This document shows positions 16,944 through 26,813 of a stretch of 64,000 bases of DNA, piece by piece (the stretch's first letter is position 1; each line of letters starts with the position of its first letter). Made by a program: the position numbers and the translations under genes. Under the pieces are notes generated by a model, which was not told the origin of the DNA, ran no database searches, and saw nothing but the letters and a program-made list of their open reading frames with translations. Origin of the DNA: Paenibacillus tyrphae (lineage in GTDB: Bacteria; Bacillota; Bacilli; Paenibacillales; NBRC-103111); contig NZ_JAMZAW010000005.1 of the NCBI RefSeq assembly GCF_024158745.1, positions 301,050 through 365,049 on the forward strand, given 5' to 3'.

Positions 16944-17444
16944 GTGTATTCGGGATTTTGGAAACGATTGTGCGCTTATATTATTGATGGCATCATTCTT
17001 TATGTAGCCAGTGTGATTCTGGGCAGCGTATTTACCATGTTTGAATACCTGCTTATGATTCCATTCGCCCTTAATTTGACTCAATTCACCGATTCCATCG
17101 TGTGGGTTACCTTGGGATTCAGGGGCCTGCTCATTGTTGTTACCGGATGGCTGTACTATGCCTTCATGGAATCGTCGAAATGGAAGGCAACGTTAGGAAA
17201 GCTTGCGACAGGCAGCGTCGTGGTGGATGAAAGGAACGAAAGGATCTCTTTCGCGCGGGCGAGCGGCAGATATTGGAGCAAGCTGATTTCCGTTTGCACT
17301 CTGTACGTCGGCTTCATCATGGCCGGATTCACCCAGAAAAAACAAGCGCTGCACGATATGATTGCAAAGACTTATGTGGTGGATAAAAATGTGCTCGAAC
17401 TCCAGGCGAACGGTTATGGGAATGCGGATGTGACGCAAATTTGA
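16944..17444 (+). CDS. RDD-family membrane protein
   Basis: The 166-residue protein starts YSGFWKRLCAYIIDGIILY, the typical RDD opening with Arg and Asp residues at the first membrane segment, and has GKLATGSVVVDERNERISF and GRYWSKLIS later, with three to four membrane segments. GTG at 16944 lies 3-9 bases after AGGAAGAGGG; an ATG at 16908 is in frame but adds an unusual tail. RDD proteins have been linked to ion exchange in some bacteria; the role here is unknown. It stands alone. Confidence 0.85.
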   Translation: MYSGFWKRLCAYIIDGIILYVASVILGSVFTMFEYLLMIPFALNLTQFTDSIVWVTLGFRGLLIVVTGWLYYAFMESSKWKATLGKLATGSVVVDERNERISFARASGRYWSKLISVCTLYVGFIMAGFTQKKQALHDMIAKTYVVDKNVLELQANGYGNADVTQI

Positions 17445-17616
17445 ATGTGAAGCTTTGCTGGACCGAATCATCCTACACCTTGTTCTCACGGCTGCATCAG
17501 TATAGTTTGTAAATTTTTTCAAATGACTCAGGACTGCCGACGGTCCGACGGTCAATTCTCCGGGTCGTTCCGGGGTAGGGTCACAGCCCGTAAGATCGGA
17601 ACGGAAGGCGGGTACG

Positions 17617-17690
17617 CAGAAAACCCCGGCCGCTTCGGCGGAGGTCCTGTAACAACGGACTTCCGCAGGCGGGCGGGGTTTTGGTTTTTC
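17617..17690. terminator. Large GC-rich terminator downstream of gcvPB
   Basis: AAAACCCCGGCCGC pairs with GCGGGCGGGGTTTTGG, with an inner stem GGAGGTCC/GGACTTCC. A and T runs on the two sides allow it to end both the gcv operon and the RDD transcript. Confidence 0.75.
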
Positions 17691-17725
17691 GGCGCAGTGG
17701 GAGTGCTATTTTTAAAGCTCGGGTT

Positions 17726-19183
17726 TTACCCGCAGGTGCAGTTCAGCACCGGCTTGCGGGCAGCTAGCGTTTCATCGAGCCGTCGGACGACGGTCGTGTA
17801 CGGGGCGTTCAGCAGCAGATCTGGCTGCTCCTCGGCTTCCTTGGCGATCCGAATCATCGTATCGATAAACGCGTCGAGCGTTTCCTTGCTTTCTGTCTCC
17901 GTCGGCTCGATCATGATGCATTCCTCGACGTTGAGCGGGAAGTAGATGGTCGGCGGATGATAGCCGAAATCGAGCAGGCGCTTGGCGACGTCGAGCGTTC
18001 GCACGCCGTACTTTTTGAGACCGCGTCCGGACATGACGAACTCGTGCTTGCAGACGCCCGGATAAGGCATCTCGTAATACGGAGCAAGCCGGTGCATCAT
18101 GTAGTTGGCGTTCAGCACGGCGCATTCCGAGACTTCGCGGAGTCCCTCCGGACCGTACGTGCGGATGTAAGTATACGCCCGAACGAGAATGCCGAAGTTG
18201 CCGTTGTAAGCTTTCACCCGTCCGATCGAGTCCGGACGGTCGGAGTCGAGATAGAACGTGCCGTCCTCGCGGCGGGCTACGATCGGCTTCGGCAGGAACG
18301 GAATGAGCTTGCTTTTCACGCCGACCGGCCCTGCGCCCGGACCGCCGCCCCCGTGCGGGGTACTCATTGTTTTGTGCAGGTTGAGATGCACGACGTCGAA
18401 GCCCATGTCGCCGGGGCGCGTAATGCCCATGATGGCGTTGGAGTTGGCTCCGTCATAATAGAGCAATCCGCCCGCCTCGTGGACGATCTCCGCGATCTCC
18501 ACGATGTGTTCCTCGAACAAGCCGAGCGTGCTCGGATTTGTCAGCATGAGCGCGGCCGTGTCCGGGCCGACCGCCGCGCGCAGCGCGTCCAGATCGACGA
18601 GGCCCTGCTCGTTCGACTTGATCGTCAGCGTCTCGAAGCCGGCCGTGGTCGCGCTGGCTGGGTTCGTCCCGTGCGAGGAATCCGGCACGATGACCTTGGT
18701 CCGCGTCTCGCCCCGGCTTTCGTGGTAAGCGCGGATCATCATGAGCCCCGTCCATTCGCCGTGCGCTCCCGCGGCCGGCTGCAGCGTCACCTGATCCATG
18801 CCGGTGAGTGTAGCGAGATCGTTCTGGAGCGTGTACAGCAGCTCCAGCGCCCCTTGAACGCTGGATTCCGGCTGATACGGGTGAATTCCGGCGAACCCGG
18901 GGAAACGCGCCGTATCTTCGTTAATCTTCGGATTGTATTTCATCGTGCAGGAGCCGAGCGGATAAAAGCCGTTGTCTACGCCGAAGTTGAGGCGCGACAG
19001 TTCGGTGTAATGCCGGATGACGTCGACCTCGTACACTTCCGGCAGGGCGGCGGGCTCGCTGCGAAGCAGGTGGGACGGAACCAGCTCGGCGGCTTCCGTC
19101 TCCGGGACGTCGCAGGCGGGCAGCGAGTAAGCGACGCGCCCCGGCTGGCTCAGCTCGAAAATGAGCGCTTTTTCCGGTTTCAT
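17726..19183 (-). CDS. gcvPB: Glycine decarboxylase subunit 2
   Basis: With GcvPA this 485-residue protein forms the split P-protein, which decarboxylates glycine and loads the aminomethyl group onto lipoyl GcvH. The PLP-binding lysine is in [20 protein letters not shown]. The start overlaps the gcvPA stop by four bases (ATGA). It ends in a Cys-containing CTCG tail. Third gene of a gcvT-gcvPA-gcvPB operon controlled by glycine. Confidence 0.96.
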   Translation of the reverse strand: MKPEKALIFELSQPGRVAYSLPACDVPETEAAELVPSHLLRSEPAALPEVYEVDVIRHYTELSRLNFGVDNGFYPLGSCTMKYNPKINEDTARFPGFAGIHPYQPESSVQGALELLYTLQNDLATLTGMDQVTLQPAAGAHGEWTGLMMIRAYHESRGETRTKVIVPDSSHGTNPASATTAGFETLTIKSNEQGLVDLDALRAAVGPDTAALMLTNPSTLGLFEEHIVEIAEIVHEAGGLLYYDGANSNAIMGITRPGDMGFDVVHLNLHKTMSTPHGGGGPGAGPVGVKSKLIPFLPKPIVARREDGTFYLDSDRPDSIGRVKAYNGNFGILVRAYTYIRTYGPEGLREVSECAVLNANYMMHRLAPYYEMPYPGVCKHEFVMSGRGLKKYGVRTLDVAKRLLDFGYHPPTIYFPLNVEECIMIEPTETESKETLDAFIDTMIRIAKEAEEQPDLLLNAPYTTVVRRLDETLAARKPVLNCTCG

Positions 19184-20538
19184 ACGAGTTCCCCCAATCG
19201 TGCTGCAAATTCGTCAATTTCGGCTTTGGTCCGTTTTTCGGTAACGGCCACGAGCATATGGTTCTGAAGCTCCGGATAATAGCGGCCCAGATCGAGCCCT
19301 CCGATAAATCCGGCTTCCAGCAGCCGTTCGTTCAAGTCTGCAATATTCCCGTTCGCCGGAAGGCTCACGACGAATTCGTTGAAGAAAGGCGCCGTGAACG
19401 GGAGCGACGGGCCTTCGAGTTTCGCCAGCTCGCGCGCGGCATAGTGGGATTTCTGCAGATTCAGGCTTCCCACTTCGCGCATTCCTTCCTTGCCCATTGT
19501 GGACAGGTAGATGGAGGCGCACAAGGCCAGCAGCGCCTGGTTCGAACAAATGTTCGAGGTCGCTTTCTCGCGGCGGATATGCTGCTCCCGGGCTTGCAGC
19601 GTAAGCACGAAGCCGCGCTTGCCGTCGCGGTCGACCGTCTGGCCGACGATCCGGCCGGGCATGCGGCGCATCAGCGGCTCGGAGACGGCGAAAAATCCGC
19701 AGGTCGGGCCGCCGAACGCCGGATGAATGCCGAGCGGCTGGGCATCGCCCACGACGATGTCCGCGCCGAGCTTGCCGGGCGCTTCCAGCAGTCCGAGCGA
19801 CATCGGATTCGTGCTGACGACGAACAGCGCTTTGCGGCTGTGAGCGATCGGTTCGATCGCCGCCAGATCCTCGATGCAGCCGAAGAAGTTCGGCGACTGC
19901 ACGATGACGGCGGCGGTATCGTCGGTCACAGCAGCTTTAAGCTGCTCCAGATCGGTCACGCCGTCCGCATAGTCGACCTCTACCACGTTCAGGTTGAGGC
20001 CGCGCGCCGTCGTGCGCATAATTTCGCGCGCCTCGGGATGGACGGTCCGCGAGATGACGATCTGCTTCCGCTGCGTGGCTCCGCTGGCGAGAGCGCCCGC
20101 TTCGGCCAGCGCCGTCGCGCCGTCGTACATGCTGGCGTTGGCGACCTTCATGCCGGTCAGCTCGCAAATGTACGATTGGAATTCGAAAATCGCCTGCAGC
20201 TCCCCTTGGCTGATTTCCGGCTGATACGGCGTGTAGGCCGTATAAAATTCCGAACGGGAAATCATATGATTGATGACGACGGGCACGTGATGATCGTACA
20301 GGCCCGCGCCCAGAAAGCTGGCGTATTGGCTCGTATCCGCATTGCGGGAAGCCAACTGCTTCATATGCTTTAACAGCGAGATTTCATCCAGCGCGCCGGA
20401 CATCGGCAGCGTGCCGCGGTAGCGGATCGGTTCGGGAATGTCTCGAAACAGCTCTTCGACCGAGTCGACGCCGATCGTGCGCAGCATGTCGGCCCGATCC
20501 CGGTCGGTCATAGGCAAATACCGGTGTTTGACGCTCAT
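19180..20538 (-). CDS. gcvPA: Glycine decarboxylase subunit 1
   Basis: The 452-residue N-terminal half of the split P-protein starts [20 protein letters not shown] and contains [13 protein letters not shown] and [20 protein letters not shown], hallmarks of the family. It has no catalytic lysine of its own, which sits in GcvPB. It lies 36 bases after the gcvT stop. Confidence 0.96.
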   Translation of the reverse strand: MSVKHRYLPMTDRDRADMLRTIGVDSVEELFRDIPEPIRYRGTLPMSGALDEISLLKHMKQLASRNADTSQYASFLGAGLYDHHVPVVINHMISRSEFYTAYTPYQPEISQGELQAIFEFQSYICELTGMKVANASMYDGATALAEAGALASGATQRKQIVISRTVHPEAREIMRTTARGLNLNVVEVDYADGVTDLEQLKAAVTDDTAAVIVQSPNFFGCIEDLAAIEPIAHSRKALFVVSTNPMSLGLLEAPGKLGADIVVGDAQPLGIHPAFGGPTCGFFAVSEPLMRRMPGRIVGQTVDRDGKRGFVLTLQAREQHIRREKATSNICSNQALLALCASIYLSTMGKEGMREVGSLNLQKSHYAARELAKLEGPSLPFTAPFFNEFVVSLPANGNIADLNERLLEAGFIGGLDLGRYYPELQNHMLVAVTEKRTKAEIDEFAARLGELV

Positions 20539-20574
20539 TGTATGGGTTTCACTCCTTGTCGGTTCTCGCTTCTG

Positions 20575-21684
20575 TTAGGATTTTACGTTTCGACGATAGA
20601 ACGGCGCTTTGATGATAACGGCCTTCAACCGGTTGCCCCGGATTTCCACTTCCACTTCGGTGCCCGGCTCGCCATACTCCGCTTGAACCAGCGCCAGACC
20701 TAGATTTCGCTTAAGCGTGGGGGATTGCGTCCCGGTGGTCACTTCGCCGATCTGCCGGTCGCCGGCATAGACGGGATAATGGGAGCGGGGAATGCCCCGG
20801 TCGATCATCTCGATGCCGACGAGCTTGCGCGGCACGCCTTCTTCCTTCTGGCGGAGCAGCGCGTCCCGGCCGATAAAGTCGTCCTTCGCCAGCTTGACGA
20901 AGAAGCCGAGGCCCGCCTCCAGCGGCGTAATCTTGTCCGAAAGCTCCTGCCCGTACAGCGGCAGCTTGGCTTCAAACCGCAGCGTATCCCGCGCGCCTAG
21001 TCCAGCAGGCGTCAGACCGAGCGGTTCGCCCGCTTCCATCAGCCCTTTCCACAGCGCGGGGGCGTCATCCGCGGCGACATAAAACTCGAAGCCGTCTTCG
21101 CCGGTGTAGCCGGTGCGGGAGACGAGCACGGGCACACCGCATACCTTGGCTTCAGGAATAAAATGGAACGGTGAGAGCGCATTCAAATCGGCGTCCGTGA
21201 CGCGGGCGGCAATCGCTAGGGCGTTCGGACCTTGCAGCGCCAGAAGGGCCGTCGCATCCGACTTGTTTTCCAGGGAGACGTCGCCGAGCAGGTTCGATTC
21301 CAGCCAGCGGAAGTCTTTGTCGATATTGGAGGCGTTGACGACGAGCATAAATTGATCAGCCGACAGCCGGTAGACGAGCAGGTCGTCGACGACGCCCCCG
21401 TCCTCGTAGCACATCAGCGTATACTGCGCCTGGCCGTCGGCAAGCCGCGAGACATCATTCGTCGTGACCCGCTGGAGGAACGTCTCCGCGAAGGTGCCGG
21501 TCACGAGAAATTCGCCCATGTGCGATACGTCGAACAAGCCGGCCTGCTGTCTGACCGCTTCGTGCTCGCGCCCAATGCCGGTGAATTGGACCGGCAGTTC
21601 CCAGCCGCCGAAGTCGATGCAGCGGGCGCCGGAGTATTCGGCATACAAAGGGAACAGCGGCGTTCTTTTCAATGACGGATTCAA
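20575..21684 (-). CDS. gcvT: Aminomethyltransferase (T-protein)
   Basis: The 369-residue T-protein moves the one-carbon unit from GcvH to tetrahydrofolate and frees ammonia. Motifs include [26 protein letters not shown], and [14 protein letters not shown]. The TTG at 21684, six bases after GAGGTG, gives the usual start [14 protein letters not shown]; the longer frame runs into the riboswitch terminator and is not used. The glycine riboswitch directly upstream controls it. Confidence 0.95.
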   Translation of the reverse strand: MNPSLKRTPLFPLYAEYSGARCIDFGGWELPVQFTGIGREHEAVRQQAGLFDVSHMGEFLVTGTFAETFLQRVTTNDVSRLADGQAQYTLMCYEDGGVVDDLLVYRLSADQFMLVVNASNIDKDFRWLESNLLGDVSLENKSDATALLALQGPNALAIAARVTDADLNALSPFHFIPEAKVCGVPVLVSRTGYTGEDGFEFYVAADDAPALWKGLMEAGEPLGLTPAGLGARDTLRFEAKLPLYGQELSDKITPLEAGLGFFVKLAKDDFIGRDALLRQKEEGVPRKLVGIEMIDRGIPRSHYPVYAGDRQIGEVTTGTQSPTLKRNLGLALVQAEYGEPGTEVEVEIRGNRLKAVIIKAPFYRRNVKS

Positions 21685-21726
21685 TCGAATCACCTCGGTC
21701 GTGGTATTGGGTTTACAATACGTTTT

Positions 21727-21810
21727 CATGCCAAAAAAGGACAGGACGAAAAGGCAACTAAAGCATGCCAAAATCGCATGCCTGCGCTGTCTTTTCGCTC
21801 TGTCCTTTGT
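21727..21810 (-). terminator. Expression platform of the gcvT glycine riboswitch
   Basis: On the minus strand CGAAAAG/CTTTTCG and GCATGC/GCATGC form a stem, and CTGTCC at 21740 is followed by TTTTTTGG. The 3' aptamer strand GGACAG can pair with the CTGTCC, so ligand state can choose between termination and read-through. Confidence 0.75.
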
Positions 21811-22025
21811 ACCTGAGAGTTACCTTGCAGCCGTCTTCCGGGATGGAAGCGGCCGTACAAGTTTCCCCTTGGGTGACCCTGAGCTTGCTTAAAGCAAGGA
21901 GGGTGCTCTCCAGAGTTGCGTCCGGTAGAGGTCCTTTTGCCTGAGAGATTCACCCGGCTCGGCGGGTTTACTCCTTCGGCGCTACCGTACGTTCCGGTAA
22001 TCTCTCCCTTTACGTTCATCCGCGT
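21795..22025 (-). ncRNA. Tandem glycine riboswitch, gcvT side
   Basis: Two glycine aptamers lie in series. On the minus strand the first opens with GGGAGAGATTACCGG and closes with GAATCTCTCAGGCAAAAGGAC; the second opens with CTCTGGAGAGCACC and closes with AACTCTCAGGTACAAAGGAC, here cut to under 21 bases each. These are the standard conserved strings of the class. It lies directly before gcvT and should turn the operon on when glycine is plentiful. Confidence 0.95.
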
Positions 22026-22051
22026 TATTCGGTTGCATAGCTCTATATTCA

Positions 22052-22080
22052 TTAATACTCTAAAGAGCAGGCTGTGTCAA
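22052..22080 (-). promoter_or_regulatory. Promoter of gcvT-gcvPA-gcvPB
   Basis: On the minus strand TTGACA (22080-22075) and TATTAA (22057-22052) are 17 bases apart and lie just upstream of the riboswitch. Confidence 0.8.
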
Positions 22081-22114
22081 CCGCAAACGTCAGCCAAGAT
22101 TTTGATGCGGATTC

Positions 22115-22143
22115 TTGACATCCCTATCCGGTTGAATTACTCT
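22115..22143 (+). promoter_or_regulatory. Promoter of gcvH-sdaAB-sdaAA
   Basis: TTGACA at 22115 and TACTCT at 22138 are 17 bases apart, about 30 bases before the second glycine riboswitch. Confidence 0.75.
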
Positions 22144-22169
22144 TGAAGGAGATGTGAAATACAGCGAAT

Positions 22170-22372
22170 GACGATGGTTGGGAGAGACCGGAGCGGCCGC
22201 GATAAGCCCGCGTAAGGCACCGAAGGAGCAAGTCGCCAAACCTGCCGAATGGCGATTAATCTCTCAGGTAAACGTACCGCCATCCGACGCGCCTCTGGAG
22301 AGAGCGTAAGCCACCAAAGGGGTAACGGCGCGACGAGCGGCCCTAAACTCTCAGGTACCCGGGACAGAGAAC
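22170..22372 (+). ncRNA. Tandem glycine riboswitch, gcvH side
   Basis: Aptamer 1 opens GGGAGAGACCGG (22180) and closes AATCTCTCAGGTAAA (22258-22272). Aptamer 2 opens CCTCTGGAGAGAGCG (22292) and closes AAACTCTCAGGTACCCGGGA. The match to the class is clear. It faces away from the gcvT riboswitch, with both promoters between them. Confidence 0.94.
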
Positions 22373-22403
22373 AAGGCGAGATGCCTTTTCCTGTCCTTTT
22401 TTG
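22362..22403 (+). terminator. Expression platform of the gcvH riboswitch
   Basis: GGACAG pairs with CTGTCC around an inner AGGC/GCCT stem, followed by TTTTTT. GGACAG is also the 3' strand of the aptamer closing helix, so ligand binding would prevent the terminator. Confidence 0.8.
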
Positions 22404-22658
22404 GCGTTTGCGAGCACGCAGGCGAAGCCGGATAGTCTGAGTGGAAGCGCTTCAATTCGGTCATGGCGTGGCTGGCAATTCGGCTGACGCGGATAAAGCG
22501 CCGGTATTGGCGGATACGCTAAGAGGAAGCAAGCTGCTTTGCCGGACAGCAAGCAAGGCGGAGCGGAAACACGATAAGGGCAGAGCTGCCGTCATGCTGC
22601 TGCCCGCGTTTTCAAAGCGATAGGGATCTATTTATTCCAGGAGAAAAGGGTGCTGACG

Positions 22659-23057
22659 ATGAGTGAAGTAAAAGCGGGATTGCGTTATACGGAAGAGCAT
22701 GAATGGGCGGAAAAGACCGGGGCGACGTCCGTGCGGATCGGCATTACGGATTTTGCCCAGCATCAGCTTGGGGACATCGTGTTCGTCGAGCTGCCGAAGC
22801 TCGGAGCCAAGCTGGAGGCGCATGCGCCGATGGGAACGATCGAATCGGTCAAGACGGTATCCGATCTGTTCAGCCCGGTAGCAGGGACGGTGACGAAGGT
22901 GAACGAAGCGCTGCTGGATTCGCCGGAGCTGGTCAACAGCGAGCCGTACGGAGCCGGTTGGATCGTGGAAGTGGAAGTCGACGGGGAGATCGGCCAAGCG
23001 CTCGAGAGCTTGCTTACCGCCGAAGCTTACGGCGAATTCGTCGCAAGCCAGGACTAA
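22659..23057 (+). CDS. gcvH: Glycine cleavage H protein
   Basis: The 132-residue lipoyl carrier shuttles the aminomethyl group between P- and T-proteins. The lipoylated lysine is Lys65 in GTIESVKTVSDLFSP. ATG at 22659 follows AAAAGGG at about 8 bases. It is about 255 bases after the riboswitch terminator. It begins an operon with the serine dehydratase genes and stands apart from gcvT-gcvPA-gcvPB. Confidence 0.96.
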   Translation: MSEVKAGLRYTEEHEWAEKTGATSVRIGITDFAQHQLGDIVFVELPKLGAKLEAHAPMGTIESVKTVSDLFSPVAGTVTKVNEALLDSPELVNSEPYGAGWIVEVEVDGEIGQALESLLTAEAYGEFVASQD

Positions 23058-23138
23058 TCGTCCGGCAAAGCGGGCAGAATCGTTTGGAACAAAAACCGGC
23101 GGTCAAAGCGGACGAACCGTTGAAAGAGGGTATGTCCA

Positions 23139-23822
23139 ATGCGCTTTAAGCATGTATTTACGATTATCGGGCCGGCGATGGTCGGTCCGTCCAGCTCCCA
23201 CACGGCCGGTGCGGTTCGCATCGGCCGTGTGGCGCGGCAGCTGCTCGGCTGCAGGCCGGAAAAAGCACGCGTGCTCCTGTACGAATCGTTCGCTGAGACG
23301 TACTGGGGCCACGGCACGGATCTGGCAATCGCCGGAGGGCTGCTCGACTACGATACGGACGATCCCCGCATTCCGCATGTGCTGGACGAAGCCCGGTCGC
23401 TCGGCATGGAGATCGCGTTCGAGCCGAGTACCGGAGCCGCGCCTCATCCGAACTCGGCCAAAATCGAGCTGTGGTCGGGCGATCGCTATGCGGAGGTATT
23501 GGGCGCTTCCATCGGCGGGGGCAATATTGAGATTCATTCGCTGAACGGCTTTGACGTCAGCTGCACAGGGCAGTATCCGATGCTGGTGATCAAGCATTCA
23601 GACCGTACGGGAATTCTCGCTTCGATTACGAAGGTCGTCAGCGAGGCGGGAGTCAATATCGGCTTTATGGATGTCGACCGCAAGGGTCGTCAAGGCGAAG
23701 CGATGACGGTTATCGAGATGGACTCGGCTCCGCCGGAGGGTATGCTGGCGTCCATTCGTCTGCTGCCGGACGTGGCGGATGCGACGATCATCGATTTGGC
23801 ACAAAGGAGCGGGAGAGCATGA
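23139..23822 (+). CDS. sdaAB: L-serine dehydratase beta subunit
   Basis: The 227-residue subunit of the iron-sulfur serine dehydratase, which turns serine into pyruvate and ammonia. It has the motif GPAMVGPSSSHTAGAVRIG, then HPNSAKIEL and GGGNIEI, and a C-terminal ACT domain (VIKHSDRTGILASITKVVSEAGVN, residues about 148-215) that binds amino-acid effector. It ends in ATGA overlap with sdaAA. Confidence 0.95.
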   Translation: MRFKHVFTIIGPAMVGPSSSHTAGAVRIGRVARQLLGCRPEKARVLLYESFAETYWGHGTDLAIAGGLLDYDTDDPRIPHVLDEARSLGMEIAFEPSTGAAPHPNSAKIELWSGDRYAEVLGASIGGGNIEIHSLNGFDVSCTGQYPMLVIKHSDRTGILASITKVVSEAGVNIGFMDVDRKGRQGEAMTVIEMDSAPPEGMLASIRLLPDVADATIIDLAQRSGRA

Positions 23823-24730
23823 GATTTCAAACGCTGCGGCAGTTGGCCGAACTATGCCGCTCGGAATCGACGACGGTCGCACGCCTCATGATTGAGGAGC
23901 AGGTGAAAGAAACCGGCGAGACAAGGGAGCAGGTCATTCGCCAGATGGCGGAGTATTATCAAACGATGAAAGAAGCGGTGCGGCGGGGCATCGAACAGCC
24001 CACGGCTTCGCGGAGCGGGTTGACGGGCGGCGACGCCGGCCGGGTCGCTGCCTTCGCGGCGAGCGGCGATCCTTCTTCCGGCCGCGAAGCGAGCACGGCG
24101 ATGGCCTACGCGCTTGCCGTATCGGAAGTGAACGCTTCGATGGGCCGCGTAGTGGCGACGCCGACGGCGGGCTCCTGCGGCATTATCCCCGGCGTGTTCG
24201 TCAGCTCGCAGGAACGGTTCGGCTGGCCGGACGAGAAGCTGGTTGAAGGACTGTTTTGCGCAGGAGCGATCGGATATGTCATCGCCAACAACTCGTCCAT
24301 TTCCGGAGCGGAGGGCGGCTGCCAGGCCGAGGTCGGTTCCGCCATCGGGATGGCGGCGGGCGCGCTGGTCGAAATGCGCGGCGGCAGCCCGGAGCAGGCG
24401 ATGCATGCGGTCGGCTTGGCGCTGAAAAATACGCTTGGCCTGATCTGCGACCCGGTTGCCGGACTCGTGGAAATTCCGTGCATCGTGCGCAATGGGCTCG
24501 GCGCCGTCAACGCGCTCGCCGCTGCCGACATGGCGCTGGCCGGTGTGCGCAGCGTCATTCCGTCGGACGAAGTGATCGGCGTCATGCTGTCCGTTGGCCG
24601 GGCGATGCCGCGCGAGCACCGGGAGACGGCGCTTGGCGGGCTGGCGCAGACGCCGACGGGGCGGAAGCTGACGGAACAGCTGCGTGCCCGTAATCGAAGC
24701 GGGACGGACGAGCAGAAGGAGCCTGTCTAA
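23819..24730 (+). CDS. sdaAA: L-serine dehydratase alpha subunit
   Basis: The 303-residue catalytic subunit carries the [4Fe-4S] cysteines in GSCGIIPG, GAEGGCQAEVG and GLICDPVAGLVEIPC. It overlaps sdaAB by four bases. Because the operon is behind a glycine riboswitch, serine made from glycine is sent to pyruvate when glycine is high. Its stop overlaps the end of a small gene on the other strand. Confidence 0.95.
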   Translation: MRFQTLRQLAELCRSESTTVARLMIEEQVKETGETREQVIRQMAEYYQTMKEAVRRGIEQPTASRSGLTGGDAGRVAAFAASGDPSSGREASTAMAYALAVSEVNASMGRVVATPTAGSCGIIPGVFVSSQERFGWPDEKLVEGLFCAGAIGYVIANNSSISGAEGGCQAEVGSAIGMAAGALVEMRGGSPEQAMHAVGLALKNTLGLICDPVAGLVEIPCIVRNGLGAVNALAAADMALAGVRSVIPSDEVIGVMLSVGRAMPREHRETALGGLAQTPTGRKLTEQLRARNRSGTDEQKEPV

Positions 24731-24825
24731 CCGTGAAGCTGGCTGTAATATTCGATGCCCATCACCAATAGAAGAAACAATAGCAGGAAGAACGCTTTCA
24801 ATAAGCGGATTTGATAGTCTGACAT
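24727..24825 (-). CDS. Small single-pass membrane protein, 32 residues
   Basis: A 33-codon gene with an ideal AAGGAGGA ribosome site 9 bases before its ATG. The product has a short charged start (MSDYQIRLLK), one membrane helix of Phe, Leu and Val, and the end GIEYYSQLHG. It converges on sdaAA and overlaps its stop by four bases. A TATAAT on this strand lies 62 bases upstream. No family is recognised. Confidence 0.72.
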   Translation of the reverse strand: MSDYQIRLLKAFFLLLFLLLVMGIEYYSQLHG

Positions 24826-24886
24826 GGAATGGCTCCTCCTTGGAATGCGAGAATCAGCTTGCGATTTATTCCTTGGCGCTACATCT

Positions 24887-24907
24887 ATTATACCCTTAAA
24901 AAGGGTA
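24887..24907 (-). promoter_or_regulatory. -10 and inverted repeat for the 32-residue gene
   Basis: On the minus strand TATAAT (24892-24887) directly follows the inverted repeat TACCCTT-TTT-AAGGGTA (24907-24891), a good repressor site. A weak -35 (TTACAT) lies 18 bases before. Confidence 0.5.
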
Positions 24908-25133
24908 GAAATGTAAATGTATAGGTTTTCAAATTAGAGATAGGCGCATTCGCGAGGAGCGGGCTGCGTCTATTTTGTCGTGCAAACCTTCTTCCCCAGA
25001 TATATTCTTATGGCTCCGAATTGCGTTGTCATCCATTTCCTCCAATCCCAAAAGATAATTTGTGTTACATTGTAGTTTTTGGTTTTATTTTGTAGTCCGA
25101 AAAGTAGAATAAATCACAGTTTCGGAAAAACGC

Positions 25134-25147
25134 TGAAAGCGTTTTCG
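25134..25147 (+). promoter_or_regulatory. Likely catabolite-response site before the AGCS gene
   Basis: TGAAAGCGTTTTCG matches the core cre pattern except the last base, and is part of the inverted repeat AAACGCT-GAA-AGCGTTT (25128-25144). The surrounding gap 24826-25240 has no other gene seen. Confidence 0.6.
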
Positions 25148-25240
25148 ATAAAGCCGCGGTTGGAACGGGGAAATGCATTTGATTGGAGATATCGCAAAAC
25201 CGTATGGAAGCTCTACATTCATTTGATATGAGGTGAAGAA

Positions 25241-26716
25241 ATGCAAGAACTGTTGCAGAGTATTGTTGGCGAAATCAACGAATTTTTCTGGGGGAAATTG
25301 TTGATTGTTTTACTTGTCGGTACGGGACTTTATTTCACGTTCAAATTGAAATTCCTGCAAGTCCGCATGCTGAAAGAAATGGTTCGCGTTTTAAAAGAAG
25401 GGAAGTCCGCTTCTAAAGACGATATTTCCCCATTTCAAGCGTTTGCTATTGGTATGGCCGCTCGCGTGGGGACGGGCAATATTACGGGGATTGCCATTGC
25501 CATCGCGTTAGGCGGTCCGGGGTCGGTCTTCTGGATGTGGATTATTGCTATCATTAGTTCGGCATCCAGCTTTGTTGAAAGTACGCTAGCGCAGGTCTAT
25601 AAAACGAAAGATAAAAACGGCTTCCGCGGCGGCCCGTCCTATTATATGGAGAAAGGCTTAAAGCAACGTTGGATGGGCGTTTTCTTCGCGATTTTAATTA
25701 CCGTTACGTTCGGTCTTATCTTCAACTCCGTACAATCCAATACGGTTACCATCGCCTTTGAGAACGCATTCGGCACCGATCGTTTAACGATGGGAATTCT
25801 CATGACCATCGCTTTCGCCGTGATTATCTTTGGCGGTGTAACGCGTATTGCCAAAATGGCTGAATATAAGGTTATGATTCTAGCTGTCTTATACATTGGC
25901 GTTGCCTTATTTGTCGTGCTTACCAACATTACGAAAATGCCGGAAGTTCTTTCGCTTATTGTTAAAAACGCGTTTGGTCTTGAGCAAATAGCAGGCGGTT
26001 CCATCGGTGCCGCTCTCATGCATGGAACCAAAAGGGGCTTATTCTCGAACGAAGCCGGTATGGGGAGCGCTCCGAACGTTGCCGCAACGGCAACCACAAG
26101 TCATCCGGTGAAACAAGGACTTATTCAAGCCTTTGGCGTATTAACGGATACACTCATCGTCTGTACGAGCACGGCATTTATTATTTTGCTCTCCGATGCG
26201 TACAAACAACCGGGGCTAAGCGGCATTGCGCTTTCACAAGCGGCATTAAGTGAGCACATTGGCTCTTGGGCATCAGGCTGTCTTGCTATTTTTGTCTTCC
26301 TGTTTGCCTTTGGTTCGCTGATTGGCAACTATTACTACGGGGAAACGAATATTCGATTTCTTCACACAAGTAAAACATGGCTGATGGTCTACCGAATCGG
26401 AGCGATCGCCATGGTCGTATTCGGCTCGATCGCAAAGGTTCAATTGGTATGGGATTTGGCCGATTTATTTATGGGCCTGATGGTTATCGTAAACTTGATC
26501 GCGATCCTCTGGCTGTCCAAAATCGCCTTCGCAGCTTTGCAGGACTACGTCAAGCAGAAGAAGGCCGGGCTTGATCCGGTATTTTATCGAGACAGCATTG
26601 ATGGCCTCACCAACGCCGAGTGCTGGGAGGAACGTCCGCCGGTTTCCCGGACACCTGAAGTTCAACCTTCGGGTATGCCTGTCGGTCACCAAACGCAGCG
26701 GCTGGAAAACGTATAA
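25241..26716 (+). CDS. Alanine/glycine:cation symporter (AGCS family)
   Basis: The 491-residue transporter brings in alanine or glycine with sodium or protons. It has about ten membrane segments and the family motifs GMAARVGTGNITGIAIAI, FRGGPSYYMEKGL, and GLFSNEAGMGSAPNVAATA. The coding sequence from about 25280 to 26400 is more AT-rich and Bacillus-like in codon use than the flanking genes, while the last 250 bases are GC-rich like them, so part may have been replaced by recombination. Placement next to the glycine catabolic genes suggests glycine supply. Confidence 0.94.
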   Translation: MQELLQSIVGEINEFFWGKLLIVLLVGTGLYFTFKLKFLQVRMLKEMVRVLKEGKSASKDDISPFQAFAIGMAARVGTGNITGIAIAIALGGPGSVFWMWIIAIISSASSFVESTLAQVYKTKDKNGFRGGPSYYMEKGLKQRWMGVFFAILITVTFGLIFNSVQSNTVTIAFENAFGTDRLTMGILMTIAFAVIIFGGVTRIAKMAEYKVMILAVLYIGVALFVVLTNITKMPEVLSLIVKNAFGLEQIAGGSIGAALMHGTKRGLFSNEAGMGSAPNVAATATTSHPVKQGLIQAFGVLTDTLIVCTSTAFIILLSDAYKQPGLSGIALSQAALSEHIGSWASGCLAIFVFLFAFGSLIGNYYYGETNIRFLHTSKTWLMVYRIGAIAMVVFGSIAKVQLVWDLADLFMGLMVIVNLIAILWLSKIAFAALQDYVKQKKAGLDPVFYRDSIDGLTNAECWEERPPVSRTPEVQPSGMPVGHQTQRLENV

Positions 26717-26753
26717 CAGCGACATTGATACGATAAATTGAATTTGCCGGATA

Positions 26754-26793
26754 AAAGACACGTACCATCTGAGCGCGGGACGTGTCTTTTTTT
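26754..26793 (+). terminator. Terminator after the AGCS gene
   Basis: GACACGT (26757) pairs with ACGTGTC (26780), followed by seven T. Confidence 0.85.
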
Positions 26794-26813
26794 GGTTCCC
26801 GGGCGGAAGATCG

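Noticed and set aside
17523..17945. 140-residue frame across the gcv terminator
   Set aside because: It runs through the hairpin and then opposite gcvPB; no ribosome site.
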